Shown here in pieces: positions 18,068 to 27,200 of a stretch of 64,000 nt of DNA. The notes under the pieces were generated by a model that saw only the letters and a list, made by a program, of their open reading frames with translations, was not told where the DNA came from and ran no database searches. The position numbers were made by a program, and so were the translations under genes. The stretch spans positions 1 to 64,000 of the forward strand of contig NZ_JBEHWS010000008.1 in assembly GCF_040239565.1 (NCBI RefSeq). Reading direction: 5' to 3'. Position 1 is the stretch's first letter, and every line of letters begins with the position of its first letter. Origin of the DNA: Fulvimarina sp040239565 (GTDB taxonomy: Bacteria > Pseudomonadota > Alphaproteobacteria > Rhizobiales > Rhizobiaceae).

Positions 18068-18100
18068 GAAAAAAGGCGCGCCCGTTGGGACGCGCCTTTC
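18068..18100 (-). terminator. Rho-independent terminator of aceA
   Basis: Read on the minus strand, a 9-bp stem with arms AAAGGCGCG/CGCGCCTTT (18099-18091 with 18080-18072) and a 10-nt loop is followed by a T-run (complement of the A-run at 18069-18074). It lies 30 bp downstream of the isocitrate lyase stop. Confidence 0.85.
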
Positions 18101-18129
18101 CAGTGTTCGGGAACCGTAGACCGGAAGGA

Positions 18130-19731
18130 TTATTCCGCCGCCTCGAACTGGTTCATCGTGTTGTCGGCACCGCCGGCCTTAAGGGCCGCATCGCCGGCGA
18201 AATATTCCTTGTGGTCGTCGCCGATGTCGGAGCCGGCCATGTTCTGATGCTTCACGCAGGCGATGCCCTGGCGGATTTCCTCGCGCTGCACCTGCTTCAC
18301 ATAGCCGAGCATCGCTTCGTCGCCGAAATAGCGCTTGGCGAGATTGTCGGTCGAGAGGGCCGTCGTGTGGTAGGTCGGCAGCGTGATGAGGTGGTGGAAG
18401 ATGCCCGCTTCACGAGCCGCATCCGCCTGGAACGAGTTGATCTGGCGATCAGCTTCCTGGCCGAGCTCGGTCTCGTCGTACTGGCTCGACATCAGCTTGC
18501 CCTCATCATAGGCGCTGAGATCGCGACCCTCCGCCTGCCACGTGTCGTAGACGTGCTGGCGGAACTTCAGCGTCCAGTTGAAGGACGGCGAGTTGTTGTA
18601 GACGAGCTTGGCGTTCGGCATGACCTCGCGGATACGGCGCACCATGCCGCCGATCTGCTCCACATGCGGTTTTTCGGTCTCGATCCAGAGAAGGTCCGCA
18701 CCGTTCTTGAGAGACGTGATGCCGTCGAGAACGCAGCGGTCCTCTCCCGTGCCTGGCTTGAACTGATAAAGGTTCGAGGCAAGGCGCTTCGGACGCATCA
18801 GCTTGCCGTCGCGCTTGATGACGACGTCGGAGCTCTTGAGGTCTTCGACGGAGACTTCCTCGCAATCGAGGAAAGAGTTGTACTGGTCGCCCAGATCGCC
18901 CGGTTCGGCCGAATAAGCGATCTCCTTGGTCAGCCCCGCGCCGAGCGAGTCCGTGCGGGCAACGATGACGCCGTCGTCGACGCCCATTTCGAGGAACGCG
19001 TAACGCAGCGCGCGGATCTTGTGGATGAAGGCCTCGTGCGGAACGGTCACCTTACCGTCCTGGTGGCCGCACTGCTTTTCGTCCGACACCTGGTTCTCGA
19101 TCTGGAGGGCGCAGGCACCTGCCTCGATCATCTTCCGGGCGAGAAGATAGGTCGCCTCGGCATTGCCGAAGCCGGCATCGATGTCGGCGATGATCGGCAC
19201 GACATGGGTTTCGTGGTTGTCGATCGCGTTCTGGATCTGGCGAGCCTTCACCTCGTCTCCGGCCTCACGGGCCTTGTCGAGGTCGCGGAACAGCATGCCC
19301 AGCTCTCGGGCATCGGCCTGCCGCAGGAACGTGTAGAGCTCTTCGATCAGCTCCGGCACGGTGGTCTTCTCGTGCATGGACTGGTCCGGCAGCGGGCCGA
19401 ATTCGGAGCGGAGCGCCGCGACCATCCAGCCGGAGAGGTAGAGATACTTCCGTTTGGTGGAGCCGAAATGCTTTTTGATGGAAATCATCTTCTGCTGGCC
19501 GACGAAGCCATGCCAGCAGCCGAGCGACTGGGTGTACTGCGAGGGATCGGCGTCGTAGGCCGCCATGTCCTCGCGCATGATCTTCGCGGTGTATTTCGCG
19601 ATGTCGAGGCCGGTCTTGAACTTGTTCTGCGCTCGCATGCGCGCAACGGCCTCGGGCTCAATCTCGCCCCAGGAGTCGAACTTTCTCTTGAGGTCGATGA
19701 TGTCCTGGATATCGGTCTGGTAAGCTGACAT
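18130..19731 (-). CDS. aceA: Isocitrate lyase
   Basis: 533 residues. It cleaves isocitrate to glyoxylate and succinate, the first step of the glyoxylate shunt. The catalytic loop reads EKQCGH with Cys221, in place of the KKCGH of the E. coli type. This substitution and the length are typical of the P. aeruginosa-like isocitrate lyase subfamily. GWMVAALRSEFGPLPDQS and DIDAGFGNAEATYLL are further family segments. No malate synthase gene is in the window. A terminator follows, and an 18-bp palindrome lies 214 bp upstream. It probably works with the acyl-CoA degradation pair downstream during growth on fatty acids or acetate. Confidence 0.96.
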   Translation of the reverse strand: MSAYQTDIQDIIDLKRKFDSWGEIEPEAVARMRAQNKFKTGLDIAKYTAKIMREDMAAYDADPSQYTQSLGCWHGFVGQQKMISIKKHFGSTKRKYLYLSGWMVAALRSEFGPLPDQSMHEKTTVPELIEELYTFLRQADARELGMLFRDLDKAREAGDEVKARQIQNAIDNHETHVVPIIADIDAGFGNAEATYLLARKMIEAGACALQIENQVSDEKQCGHQDGKVTVPHEAFIHKIRALRYAFLEMGVDDGVIVARTDSLGAGLTKEIAYSAEPGDLGDQYNSFLDCEEVSVEDLKSSDVVIKRDGKLMRPKRLASNLYQFKPGTGEDRCVLDGITSLKNGADLLWIETEKPHVEQIGGMVRRIREVMPNAKLVYNNSPSFNWTLKFRQHVYDTWQAEGRDLSAYDEGKLMSSQYDETELGQEADRQINSFQADAAREAGIFHHLITLPTYHTTALSTDNLAKRYFGDEAMLGYVKQVQREEIRQGIACVKHQNMAGSDIGDDHKEYFAGDAALKAGGADNTMNQFEAAE

Positions 19732-19944
19732 GGTGGCACCCTCGGGCTTTTTGTCTCAGTTCTGTAAAATCTTTGACGATGCGGTGTCGATTTCGAACGA
19801 AGGATGGGAGTTCGTGGCAAAGTCGTCCGCGTCGTCTTCCTTCGCAATATCGGTCTAAAATCTGAGAAGGGCTACATTTCTGCGGTCTCTGAACTGTCAA
19901 AAGCGGTCACGATGTCGAACCTTGATATGACAGAATGAGATAGA

Positions 19945-19962
19945 TTGTAAAAATTTTTACAA
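19945..19962. promoter_or_regulatory. 18-bp perfect palindrome upstream of aceA
   Basis: TTGTAAAAATTTTTACAA is a perfect palindrome in the 406-bp intergenic stretch 19732-20137 between aceA and the divergent DUF2254 gene. Related half-sites, TCTGTAAAAT near 19763 and CTGTCAAAAG near 19897, occur closer to aceA. AT-rich symmetrical sites of this kind bind short-chain acyl-responsive or other XRE-type regulators in alphaproteobacteria. No regulator gene is adjacent. Nothing else was recognised in this stretch. Confidence 0.5.
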
Positions 19963-20137
19963 CCTTGATTGGCTACGCTTCAATAATTGCCGAAGCCAGA
20001 TGAGATCTCGCAGGATCGAACCGCGGCGAACGAAGCATTTTCGCGTTCCCATCATGAAAACAATGGCTCGGCACCTTCTCTCGACTGTCCGGCGAGACTA
20101 GGTGGCCCGATCTCGGTCCGCTCCAGGCAAAACGACG

Positions 20138-21541
20138 ATGCGCGCATTTCTCATCCAGACCTACGAACGGCTGAAGGGCTCCTACTGGTTCTTTCCCGCT
20201 CTCATGGCCTCGCTGGCGGCCCTGCTCGCTGTGGTTCTGGTCCAGCTCGATTCCGTCGTCCCGCCGGCCTTCTTCGGCAGCAATCCGTTCTTCTATGCAA
20301 CGCAGCCCGATGGGGCCCGGTCGCTCCTCGGTGCAATCGCAGGCTCGATGATCGGAGTCGCCGGCACCGTTTTCTCCGTCACGATGGCCGCGGTCGTCTT
20401 CGCCTCCAGTTCCTACGGGCCGCGGCTTCTGACGAACTTCATGAACGATCGCGGCAACCAGATCACTCTCGGTACCTTCGTCGCCACTTTTGTTTACAGC
20501 ATTCTTGTTCTGCGTTCGGTCCGCGATGCATCAGAAAACGATGCGCTATCGGCGATGTTCGTACCGAACCTCGCAGTCTACGGCGCAATCGCGCTTGCTA
20601 TCGCGTCGATCGGCGTGCTCATCTTCTTCATCCATCACGTTCCGTCGAACATTCATATTTCCAACGTGATCGCTGAGATCGGCCAGTCCCTGGTCGCCCG
20701 GATCGACACGATGTTTCCCCAGAAGGTCGGCCATCCGCCGAAAGCGGAGAACCACGAGAATGTCCTTTGGCAGGTGCCGGATTGCTTCCGCCTGAATGGC
20801 GAGACCGCCGACCCGCCGGCCTATGCGGAAGTCCGCGCAAAGCGCTCAGGCTATCTGCAGGTCCTCGACCACGAAACGCTGATGAATGCGGCCCGCGAAC
20901 ACAACATCATCATCCGCCTGAACTGCCGTCCCGGCACATTCGTGCATCCGGGCGTCTATATTTTCGACGTATGGCCGGCCGAGCGGCTGACCGATGCGGC
21001 GGATGATGCGCTTCATTCGGCACTCGCCCTCGGTAGTATGCGTAGCCCCTCCCAGGACCTCTTCTTTCTCATTGACGAACTCGTGGAAATCGCAGCGCGG
21101 GCGCTCTCGCCGGGCGTCAACGACCCCTTCACGGCGACGACCTGCATGGACTGGTTGAGCGCGGCCTATTCGTCCTTCGTCGGTCGCGATCAGGTCGATC
21201 CGTTGCGCACGGACGGGGAAGGGAAATTGCGGCTGATCGCGCCGTCCTTCGATTTCGCCGGCTACCTCGAACAGGGCTTTGGAAATCTAAGACAGTATGC
21301 CGCGAGTGACCGCATCGCAGCGGTTCACTTCCTCAAAGCGCTCGGCGATCTGCTCTCGATCGCCGAACGTCCTTCGGAGATCGAAGCTCTTCGTGACCAG
21401 AAGCTTAAGCTGCTGATCTTGTCACGCAAGGCGCTGACGGACTCCAATCTCCAGGCGGTCGAGGCGGAGGCGGACGCCTTCGATGCGCGCGATCGGCATC
21501 CGCGGCACAGGTCGGACAGGAACGCCAGCTCGATCGACTGA
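20138..21541 (+). CDS. DUF2254 membrane protein
   Basis: 467 residues from ATG 20138. Four transmembrane helices occupy the first 180 residues: ALMASLAALLAVVLVQL, AIAGSMIGVAGTVFSVTMAAVVF, GTFVATFVYSILVLRSV and AIALAIASIGVLIFFIHHV. The segment VFASSSYGPRLL and the cytoplasmic ELVEIAARALSPGVNDPFTA are typical of DUF2254. No function is known for this family. A GTG at 20102 is a possible alternative start adding 12 residues. It is divergent from aceA and convergent with the next gene. Confidence 0.85.
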   Translation: MRAFLIQTYERLKGSYWFFPALMASLAALLAVVLVQLDSVVPPAFFGSNPFFYATQPDGARSLLGAIAGSMIGVAGTVFSVTMAAVVFASSSYGPRLLTNFMNDRGNQITLGTFVATFVYSILVLRSVRDASENDALSAMFVPNLAVYGAIALAIASIGVLIFFIHHVPSNIHISNVIAEIGQSLVARIDTMFPQKVGHPPKAENHENVLWQVPDCFRLNGETADPPAYAEVRAKRSGYLQVLDHETLMNAAREHNIIIRLNCRPGTFVHPGVYIFDVWPAERLTDAADDALHSALALGSMRSPSQDLFFLIDELVEIAARALSPGVNDPFTATTCMDWLSAAYSSFVGRDQVDPLRTDGEGKLRLIAPSFDFAGYLEQGFGNLRQYAASDRIAAVHFLKALGDLLSIAERPSEIEALRDQKLKLLILSRKALTDSNLQAVEAEADAFDARDRHPRHRSDRNASSID

Positions 21542-21566
21542 CGATGAACGGGCGATGCGCCGTCGA

Positions 21567-22472
21567 TCAGGCCCGTTCTGCGCGTGAGCGGCCGAGAAAT
21601 CCGCCGGCAATGCTGACGATCGCGCCGAGGAGCAGTGCGACGAAGGCGGAGAAGGCTGCCGCCGCCACCGAACGTGCGGCATCGTCAGCCGTCTGTCTTG
21701 CGGTGCGGACCATCTCGTCGAAGGATTGCTGATAACCGGCGAGCCGCTGCTCGGCCGCCGGCTGCGAGAGACCACCAAGCTCCTGAATTGCCGTCACGGC
21801 CGCCTGGCGTTCCTCGTCGCTTGCCGTTTCCGAGAGCGCCGCAGCGATGGCCGAGAAATTAACTGGGCTGTCGCCCGTATTTTGAGTGGCCGCGGCAGCG
21901 TCTCCTGACTCGGGGTCTTCACCTGTCGCCTCTTGGGCTGCGCTCTCGCTTCTCGCAAAGCTCAGGGCCCGAAGATCGGCCGCAACGCTGGCCGGCAGGC
22001 TCGGTCCGGTGCTGACCGGTGTTGCGAGATTGCTTGCGGCGGTGGAAAGACCCTCTACCGAGGCGCCGACTGCGCCGAACGCACCGCCGAGGACGGAAGA
22101 TGCCGTTCCGCCGAGAACGACGACGACGAGTAGGGTCGCAACGGCCCAGGTGACGAGCCCATGGAGGATTGAATCCACCTTTTCCGAAAGGCCGGCGAAC
22201 CGCGCTGTGGCGAACGCACCGATGAACAATCCGACCAGAGCTGCAATCAGCGAGTAGATGCCGGCCGCAGAGGCGAGGGCGGTCACGGATCGATCTGTTC
22301 CGGGTAGGCCACCGAAGCCGAGGCCGAGGCCGAGAAGCCCGAGCATCAGCTGGATTGCGATGGCGAGAATGACGCCCGCGATCACTGCGCCCCACACGAT
22401 CGTGCGCGAACGTGTACCGCCTGTGCCGCTACCGCCCGAGTAGCGTTCTCTCCGATATTCGCCGATTGCCAT
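21567..22472 (-). CDS. PhnA-like multi-helix membrane protein
   Basis: 301 residues from ATG 22472. An N-terminal charged stretch is followed by WGAVIAGVILAIAIQLMLGLLGLGLG, two more central helices, a long soluble alanine/serine-rich segment (about residues 130-250), and a final helix rich in alanine and glycine. This layout resembles the proteins often labelled 'PhnA-like' in Hyphomicrobiales; there is no link to phosphonate metabolism. Function unknown. A longer frame to 22526 lacks a better RBS. Confidence 0.65.
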   Translation of the reverse strand: MAIGEYRRERYSGGSGTGGTRSRTIVWGAVIAGVILAIAIQLMLGLLGLGLGFGGLPGTDRSVTALASAAGIYSLIAALVGLFIGAFATARFAGLSEKVDSILHGLVTWAVATLLVVVVLGGTASSVLGGAFGAVGASVEGLSTAASNLATPVSTGPSLPASVAADLRALSFARSESAAQEATGEDPESGDAAAATQNTGDSPVNFSAIAAALSETASDEERQAAVTAIQELGGLSQPAAEQRLAGYQQSFDEMVRTARQTADDAARSVAAAAFSAFVALLLGAIVSIAGGFLGRSRAERA

Positions 22473-22802
22473 GCGTTCTTTACCCACTCTCGCGACCTGC
22501 CCCGAAAAACGGGATACCACCAGCACGAACGTAAGGTACAGGCAATATGATCGGGTCCTGGCTCGACGAGATTCTTCTTTGTTGAGCTATCCTTATTGCC
22601 GAAGGCGCCCTTTGCTCTGGATTCAGGCTGCTATAGCCGGCATTCACTTGCGCTTGGACAGGTCCGAGGTCCGGCATTACGGCCGATCTCGACAAAACTG
22701 ATTCGATCTGCTAGAGGCGCGCGACCAAATCGAAACCGGACGGCGTTATCGCTGAACGAGCGTCCTGACCACACATTAGCAGAAACACTGGCGGAACAGT
22801 CC
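22473..22802. other. Intergenic stretch upstream of rpsU
   Basis: The 330 bp between the divergent membrane-protein gene and rpsU must hold the promoters of both. No perfect palindrome, terminator or small gene was recognised. An open plus-strand frame through it is continuous with rpsU, but its translation shows no similarity to S21 before the TTG at 22803. Confidence 0.4.
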
Positions 22803-23024
22803 TTGCAGATCATCGTCCGAGACAACAATGTCGAGCAGGCCCTGCGTGCTCTTAAGAAAAAGCTCCAGCGCGAGGGCGTTTTCCGCGAAATGAAGCAGCG
22901 CAGCTTCTACGAGAAGCCGTCCGAGAAGCGCGTTCGCGAAAAGGCCGAAGGCGTTCGCCGCGCCCGTAAGCTGGCCCGCAAGCAGGCCCAGCGCGAAGGT
23001 GTCCTGCCGGGTCGCGGCCGCTAG
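22803..23024 (+). CDS. rpsU: 30S ribosomal protein S21 (TTG start)
   Basis: 73 residues. The sequence matches S21 through its length (IVRDNNVEQALRALKKK, FREMKQR, YEKPSEKRVREKA). S21 sits in the small subunit near the anti-Shine-Dalgarno region and helps translation initiation. The conserved first residues (LQIIVRDNN) place the start at TTG 22803; there is no in-frame ATG nearby. GGCGGA about 8 nt upstream can serve as ribosome-binding site. A good terminator follows at 23060-23098. Confidence 0.93.
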   Translation: MQIIVRDNNVEQALRALKKKLQREGVFREMKQRSFYEKPSEKRVREKAEGVRRARKLARKQAQREGVLPGRGR

Positions 23025-23059
23025 GGCTTTTCAGCCTCCAAAATCGAGACTTTCCTTTG

Positions 23060-23098
23060 AGGCAGCAGTCGATTCAGATGTCGGCTGCTGCCTTTTGC
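23060..23098 (+). terminator. Rho-independent terminator of rpsU
   Basis: AGGCAGCAG (23060-23068) pairs with CTGCTGCCT (23085-23093), a 9-bp stem, followed by TTTTGCGTT. It lies 36 bp after the rpsU stop. Its presence argues against the long upstream start of the next gene. Confidence 0.8.
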
Positions 23099-23227
23099 GT
23101 TGCCCGTAAGCCACAATCTCGCTTTCCATCCGGGTCGACGTCTTCACGGTCTCCAATTCGGCGTGATCGCCCATTAGGAAGAGGACGTCGTCCAAGAGAG
23201 CAATCGCATCCGGAGCCCGTTCGAACC

Positions 23228-24079
23228 GTGAAGGTGCAGCCCGCCATCGCCCGCCGTCCCCGCATTACTCTCGTACCGGCATTTGTCGCCGTTGCTGCCG
23301 CAGTCGCCCTCGCTGGTTGCCAGACCGGCAGCGAGCCGATGGTGAATGCAATCGCGCTCGACGCCAATCAGGGTCTCGATCAGAACATCTCCTCGCTGAC
23401 CCAGACGGTGAATGCCAATCCGCAGGACCCGGAAGCCTACAATGTACGTGGCACCGCCTATGGCCGCTCAGGCCAGAACGAGGCTGCGATCCAGGATTTC
23501 ACGACTGCGATCTCACTGGACCCCAACTTCTATCAGGCCTACGCGAACCGCGCACTGATCTACCGGCAGACCGGGGAGCGACTGAAGGCGGTCGAGGACT
23601 ACAACCGCGCCCTCCAGATAAATCCGAACTACACCTCGGCCTATATCGGCCGCGGCAATATCTACCGCCTTGCCGGTCGCAACAAGGAAGCGCTCGTCGA
23701 TTTCCAGCGTGCCATTGATCTCAACACGACCGATCCGCGCGCCTACCACAATCGCGGTCTGCTCTATCAGCTCGACGGCCAGCACCAACAGGCGATCGAG
23801 GATTTCTCCAAGGCGATCTCGCTGCAATCGACCGCCGCCGAACCCTATTCCGGCCGCGGCGTCTCCTACCTCGCCCTCAACGACGTCGAGAACGCCGCCG
23901 CGGATTTCCAGGCCGCGTTGAAGCTCGACCAGACGAAGGCGGAATACTGGGTCAACCAGGCTATCCTTCTGGAACAGCAAGGCGACCGCCAGAAAGCCTT
24001 CCGCTCTTACTCGCGCGCCGCCCAGCTGGACGGCAACTACGCCCCCGCAAAAGAGGGCATGAGCCGCACGCGGGGGTGA
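23228..24079 (+). CDS. TPR-repeat lipoprotein
   Basis: 283 residues from a GTG at 23228. The N terminus is a lipoprotein signal (hydrophobic AFVAVAAAVA followed by the lipobox LAGC), so the mature protein is probably tethered to a membrane on the periplasmic side. At least six tetratricopeptide repeats follow, with repeats such as PEAYNVRGTAYGRSGQNEAA, PNFYQAYANRALIYRQTGE and PNYTSAYIGRGNIYRLAGR. TPR domains bind partner proteins; the partner is unknown. A longer frame from 23057 includes the rpsU terminator and is rejected. Confidence 0.85.
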   Translation: MKVQPAIARRPRITLVPAFVAVAAAVALAGCQTGSEPMVNAIALDANQGLDQNISSLTQTVNANPQDPEAYNVRGTAYGRSGQNEAAIQDFTTAISLDPNFYQAYANRALIYRQTGERLKAVEDYNRALQINPNYTSAYIGRGNIYRLAGRNKEALVDFQRAIDLNTTDPRAYHNRGLLYQLDGQHQQAIEDFSKAISLQSTAAEPYSGRGVSYLALNDVENAAADFQAALKLDQTKAEYWVNQAILLEQQGDRQKAFRSYSRAAQLDGNYAPAKEGMSRTRG

Positions 24080-24173
24080 ACGAGCCCGGACGGATTTGTT
24101 CCGCCTGACCACCTGCGGTGCCGACTGTCTGAAAGTGAGCGTGTGAGCTTCTCTCCGCTTTGCCATCTCGTCA

Positions 24174-26606
24174 TCAAGGCTTCGTTTCCGATGACGCTGC
24201 CGCGATCTTTTCTGCGTGCCACGCCGTCTTTTCCTGACCGAGATCGATGGCGAAACGCAGCGCCGCGATGTGCTGGCGATGCCAGGGCTCGTCCCTGAGT
24301 GCTGAATCGACGGTCTCGTCGGCTTCGCCTCTGTCCGGTCTCTCCTCTTGAAGGCAAGCAAAGACCGGCTTGCCGTACCGCTTCCAGCCATCCCAGTTGG
24401 CCGTCACAGCGCCGTCCCAGTAGAGCGTATGAGTGAAGAAGCGTCTGATCCATGCCGGCCCGGTCGGCCTGCGGATGGTGACCTTCATGTCCCGTATGCC
24501 AAAGCCGAAGCCGGGTTCGTGCCGGCCGCGCTCGCGCTCAATCTTTGTCTCGCCCTGCTCGCGCACCTTGATGAGGCGCTCTGCCGAGAGCCCGCCGACC
24601 GGGCCGGACACAAAGTCGCCGAGGACGATCCTGGAGGGCTGGTCGTAGATGTTCGTCCACCGCGTGGCGGCGAACATGGACGCGTGTTGCGGGCGGAGAT
24701 CGAGCGTTGTCGATGGATCGTTGAATCGGCTCATGACCACCTTGGGCTGCCCCGTGTCCCCGTTCGTCGCCGGGGTTTCAGTCTGGGCCGATTGAATTTT
24801 CACATCCTTGCGGATGACCGACCCATCCTTTTCTTTCGCGTCAGCAAAATCGGCCTGCGTCGGATTGCGGACTTCACCGCTCTCTTCGACCACGAGCCGG
24901 AACTCCGCCGATCGCTGTCGATCGGGGCGGTTGGTCCGGGCATTGCTCATATCCTCGACGACGGTCGGCAGGGGTGGGGAGATCGGCAGCTGCCGATCGA
25001 GAACCTTCTGGGCGAGTTCGAGATGATCCTTCGCGAGCAGGAACTCGCAATGGGTGAGGGGGCTTCCGAGCGTCACGAAATCGGAGATGCGCCAGACCAT
25101 CGGGGCAGGCTTATCGTCATCCTGTGTGCGCCTGCGCTCTTCCTCGTCCAATCGAGCCTTGGCAGACAAAGCTTCGAAGACGCCATACTGGGCATTCTGA
25201 TACGCCATGAGGTGTTCATCGCGCCATGGATCCCGCTGGTCCATCCCGTCCGATCCTTGCGGTGCAGGCGTCTTGCTCTTGGGCCGTGACTCCCGCTCCA
25301 ATTCCGCGAAGGTCGCGGCCTCGACCACCTTGTCGATCGCCTTTGCGACCTCGTTTGTCTGGTTATTCTTTCTTTGGAGTCCGGCCTCGAGCCAGAAGAG
25401 ACGCAGGAGGTCGTAGGCGATAATGCTTCCAAGGCTGTGCCCGACCACGACGATCCGTTCATAGGCCGGCGGCGGCGTCGCACCCTTCCGAACCTTCTCG
25501 CCGTCTTCTGGAGGCTCGATCCGATGGAGAGCCCGCAGCAGGCCGAGCCCGCGCTCGTGGATCGCTGCACGCTTCTGGATGTTGGCTCCGGTGACCAGGA
25601 CATAGCGGGCGACGTCCCCCAGATAGGGAACTACGACAACCTGAAGGACGAGGCCGATGCCGGCACCGATGATCATCGACCAAGCTCCGAGGGCGGTGAC
25701 GGCCCAGAGCGTCAGATAGACGACAAAGCCGACGAAGCCTGCCCAGAGAAGGACGGCGCGCCTGTCTCGTCTGTCGGGAAGCCATGTCGGATCGACCTCT
25801 TTTGCGTCGAAGGCGTTCTTGCGCGCCCTGAGCTTCGATCGCGAGATGGACACGGCGCCAATGGCGGCCATCACGCCGGCAATGGCGGCGAACAGGTGGC
25901 TGCCGAGAGGCGAGGGATCTCCTTTCCCGTCCCAGTTGAAGGGCGTCGGGATATGTGAAACGAAGCGGGCGATCGAATTGTGGGTGTTCCCGGTCATCTC
26001 CGCGACGGCCTGGATCATGCCGACGAAGAAGAAGAGGCTGGCGACGACGGTCAGAACCCAGAGGGCGACCCATGCGGAGACGACATTGGTCGGCACCTGA
26101 TAGGGCCAGCGTAGAAGCAGGCCGCGCACCCAGGACTTGAGATGATCCCAGGAGGTGCCCTGCATGATGTCCGCCCAGTAGAGTTCGTAGAAATCAGTGC
26201 GGATTCCCCGGTCGTCGGGCGGCGTGGTGATGCGCGAGAGTTCGGCCGAACCCGTGCGTCCGTCGGGAACGATCCAGAGATGGTTCAGCCAGAGATTGGG
26301 CGCGAGCTCGAAGCAGGGTTTCGAAATCCGGCCTTTCTCGCATTGGTCGGCATCCTTGCCACGCTGCTGAAACTTGCGCGTCAGCCTGGTGTCTTTCTCC
26401 CAGACCTCCCGCACGAACGATCGTAGCGTTTCCATGGGCCGCTGTTCGCCCATGCCGTGGATGACGAGGACGGCCTGACGGCGAATGTCGGATGAACTCG
26501 CGGATGACTTCGAAGCGTCGATGTTCCGCGATTGTCTGGTCGAACCGGCGTGGTCCGCCCCTTCTTCCGAGCGAGCGTCAGCAGCGTCTTGGTCTTCGAT
26601 GACCAT
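24174..26606 (-). CDS. Large membrane-embedded alpha/beta-hydrolase-like protein
   Basis: 810 residues. An N-terminal strand and loop AVLVIHGMGEQRP resembles the first strand and oxyanion region of lipases. About 150 residues later come four transmembrane helices (roughly residues 185-210, 245-270, 297-325 and 328-350). After them VVVGHSLGSIIAYDLL supplies the nucleophile elbow GHSLG with Ser391. The hydrolase core is therefore split by the membrane region. The C-terminal half (SDFVTLGSPLTHCEFLLA, near residues 505-525) adds a lipase-like block. Substrate and cellular role are unknown; a membrane lipid or surface ester is plausible. It is convergent with the TPR lipoprotein gene. Confidence 0.7.
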   Translation of the reverse strand: MVIEDQDAADARSEEGADHAGSTRQSRNIDASKSSASSSDIRRQAVLVIHGMGEQRPMETLRSFVREVWEKDTRLTRKFQQRGKDADQCEKGRISKPCFELAPNLWLNHLWIVPDGRTGSAELSRITTPPDDRGIRTDFYELYWADIMQGTSWDHLKSWVRGLLLRWPYQVPTNVVSAWVALWVLTVVASLFFFVGMIQAVAEMTGNTHNSIARFVSHIPTPFNWDGKGDPSPLGSHLFAAIAGVMAAIGAVSISRSKLRARKNAFDAKEVDPTWLPDRRDRRAVLLWAGFVGFVVYLTLWAVTALGAWSMIIGAGIGLVLQVVVVPYLGDVARYVLVTGANIQKRAAIHERGLGLLRALHRIEPPEDGEKVRKGATPPPAYERIVVVGHSLGSIIAYDLLRLFWLEAGLQRKNNQTNEVAKAIDKVVEAATFAELERESRPKSKTPAPQGSDGMDQRDPWRDEHLMAYQNAQYGVFEALSAKARLDEEERRRTQDDDKPAPMVWRISDFVTLGSPLTHCEFLLAKDHLELAQKVLDRQLPISPPLPTVVEDMSNARTNRPDRQRSAEFRLVVEESGEVRNPTQADFADAKEKDGSVIRKDVKIQSAQTETPATNGDTGQPKVVMSRFNDPSTTLDLRPQHASMFAATRWTNIYDQPSRIVLGDFVSGPVGGLSAERLIKVREQGETKIERERGRHEPGFGFGIRDMKVTIRRPTGPAWIRRFFTHTLYWDGAVTANWDGWKRYGKPVFACLQEERPDRGEADETVDSALRDEPWHRQHIAALRFAIDLGQEKTAWHAEKIAAASSETKP

Positions 26607-26718
26607 GAGAACCTCCTACGCCCCGAGACGTAAGAGTTGCCGAATGATGGCGTTTCGTCAACTCAGAGATTTCCGGGGCGGGATCCAAGACTTCATCCGA
26701 GGCTCAGAACAGCGTTGC

Positions 26719-27057
26719 TTACTCGCTGTCAAGCTGGGAGACGAAGTTGTTTACCTGCTCGCAATGCGCGGCGAGAACGGTTTCTTCCATTTCTCCGATC
26801 TTCGTGACGTAAGGCATCACGATATCGTTGAAGCTGAGAATGCCGCCGAGCGGGTCGTCGGTCACTAGCCCCTCGCGATATTTGTCGAGGAGCGCGGCCG
26901 GCTCTTCGACACTGCAATCTTCTACCGAGGCCATGATGATCGCCAGCTGGTTCTTCGTCAGCTGCTGACCGTCAACGAGAACTTCGCTGCCCTCCTGTGC
27001 CATAGCGGTCGAAAGGGGGAACAGGCACGAGAATGCGACAAGAAGGATGCGCTTCAT
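26719..27057 (-). CDS. Small exported protein of unknown function
   Basis: 112 residues from ATG 27057. The first 21 residues form a signal peptide (MKRILLVAFSCLFPLSTAMA, cleavage after AMA). The mature part is acidic and helical, with two cysteines (EDCSVEEP and AHCEQVN) that could form a disulfide in the periplasm. No family recognised. It lies between the hydrolase and pqqE genes. A longer frame to 27141 would bury the signal peptide and is rejected. Confidence 0.6.
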   Translation of the reverse strand: MKRILLVAFSCLFPLSTAMAQEGSEVLVDGQQLTKNQLAIIMASVEDCSVEEPAALLDKYREGLVTDDPLGGILSFNDIVMPYVTKIGEMEETVLAAHCEQVNNFVSQLDSE

Positions 27058-27200
27058 TTCAACATTTCTCCCGAGTATGCCTTCGCCCGAAAGCGGCATG
27101 AAGGCTCTAACGGAGAAGTAGTATAAAGGCCCGTTTTCCAAACATAAATTCAGTTAGCCGGGCTGTGCGCAGCGAGCGAGAGGCGACGCGATGTGGCGCC

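Noticed and set aside
18085..19728. 547-codon plus-strand frame opposite isocitrate lyase
   Set aside because: It is fully antisense to a well-supported aceA gene and shows no family similarity; such frames are common in GC-rich DNA.
21547..21577. Possible terminator stem AACGGGC/GCCCGTT between convergent genes
   Set aside because: The loop is 17 nt, there is no T-run, and one arm is inside the coding sequence of the membrane protein.
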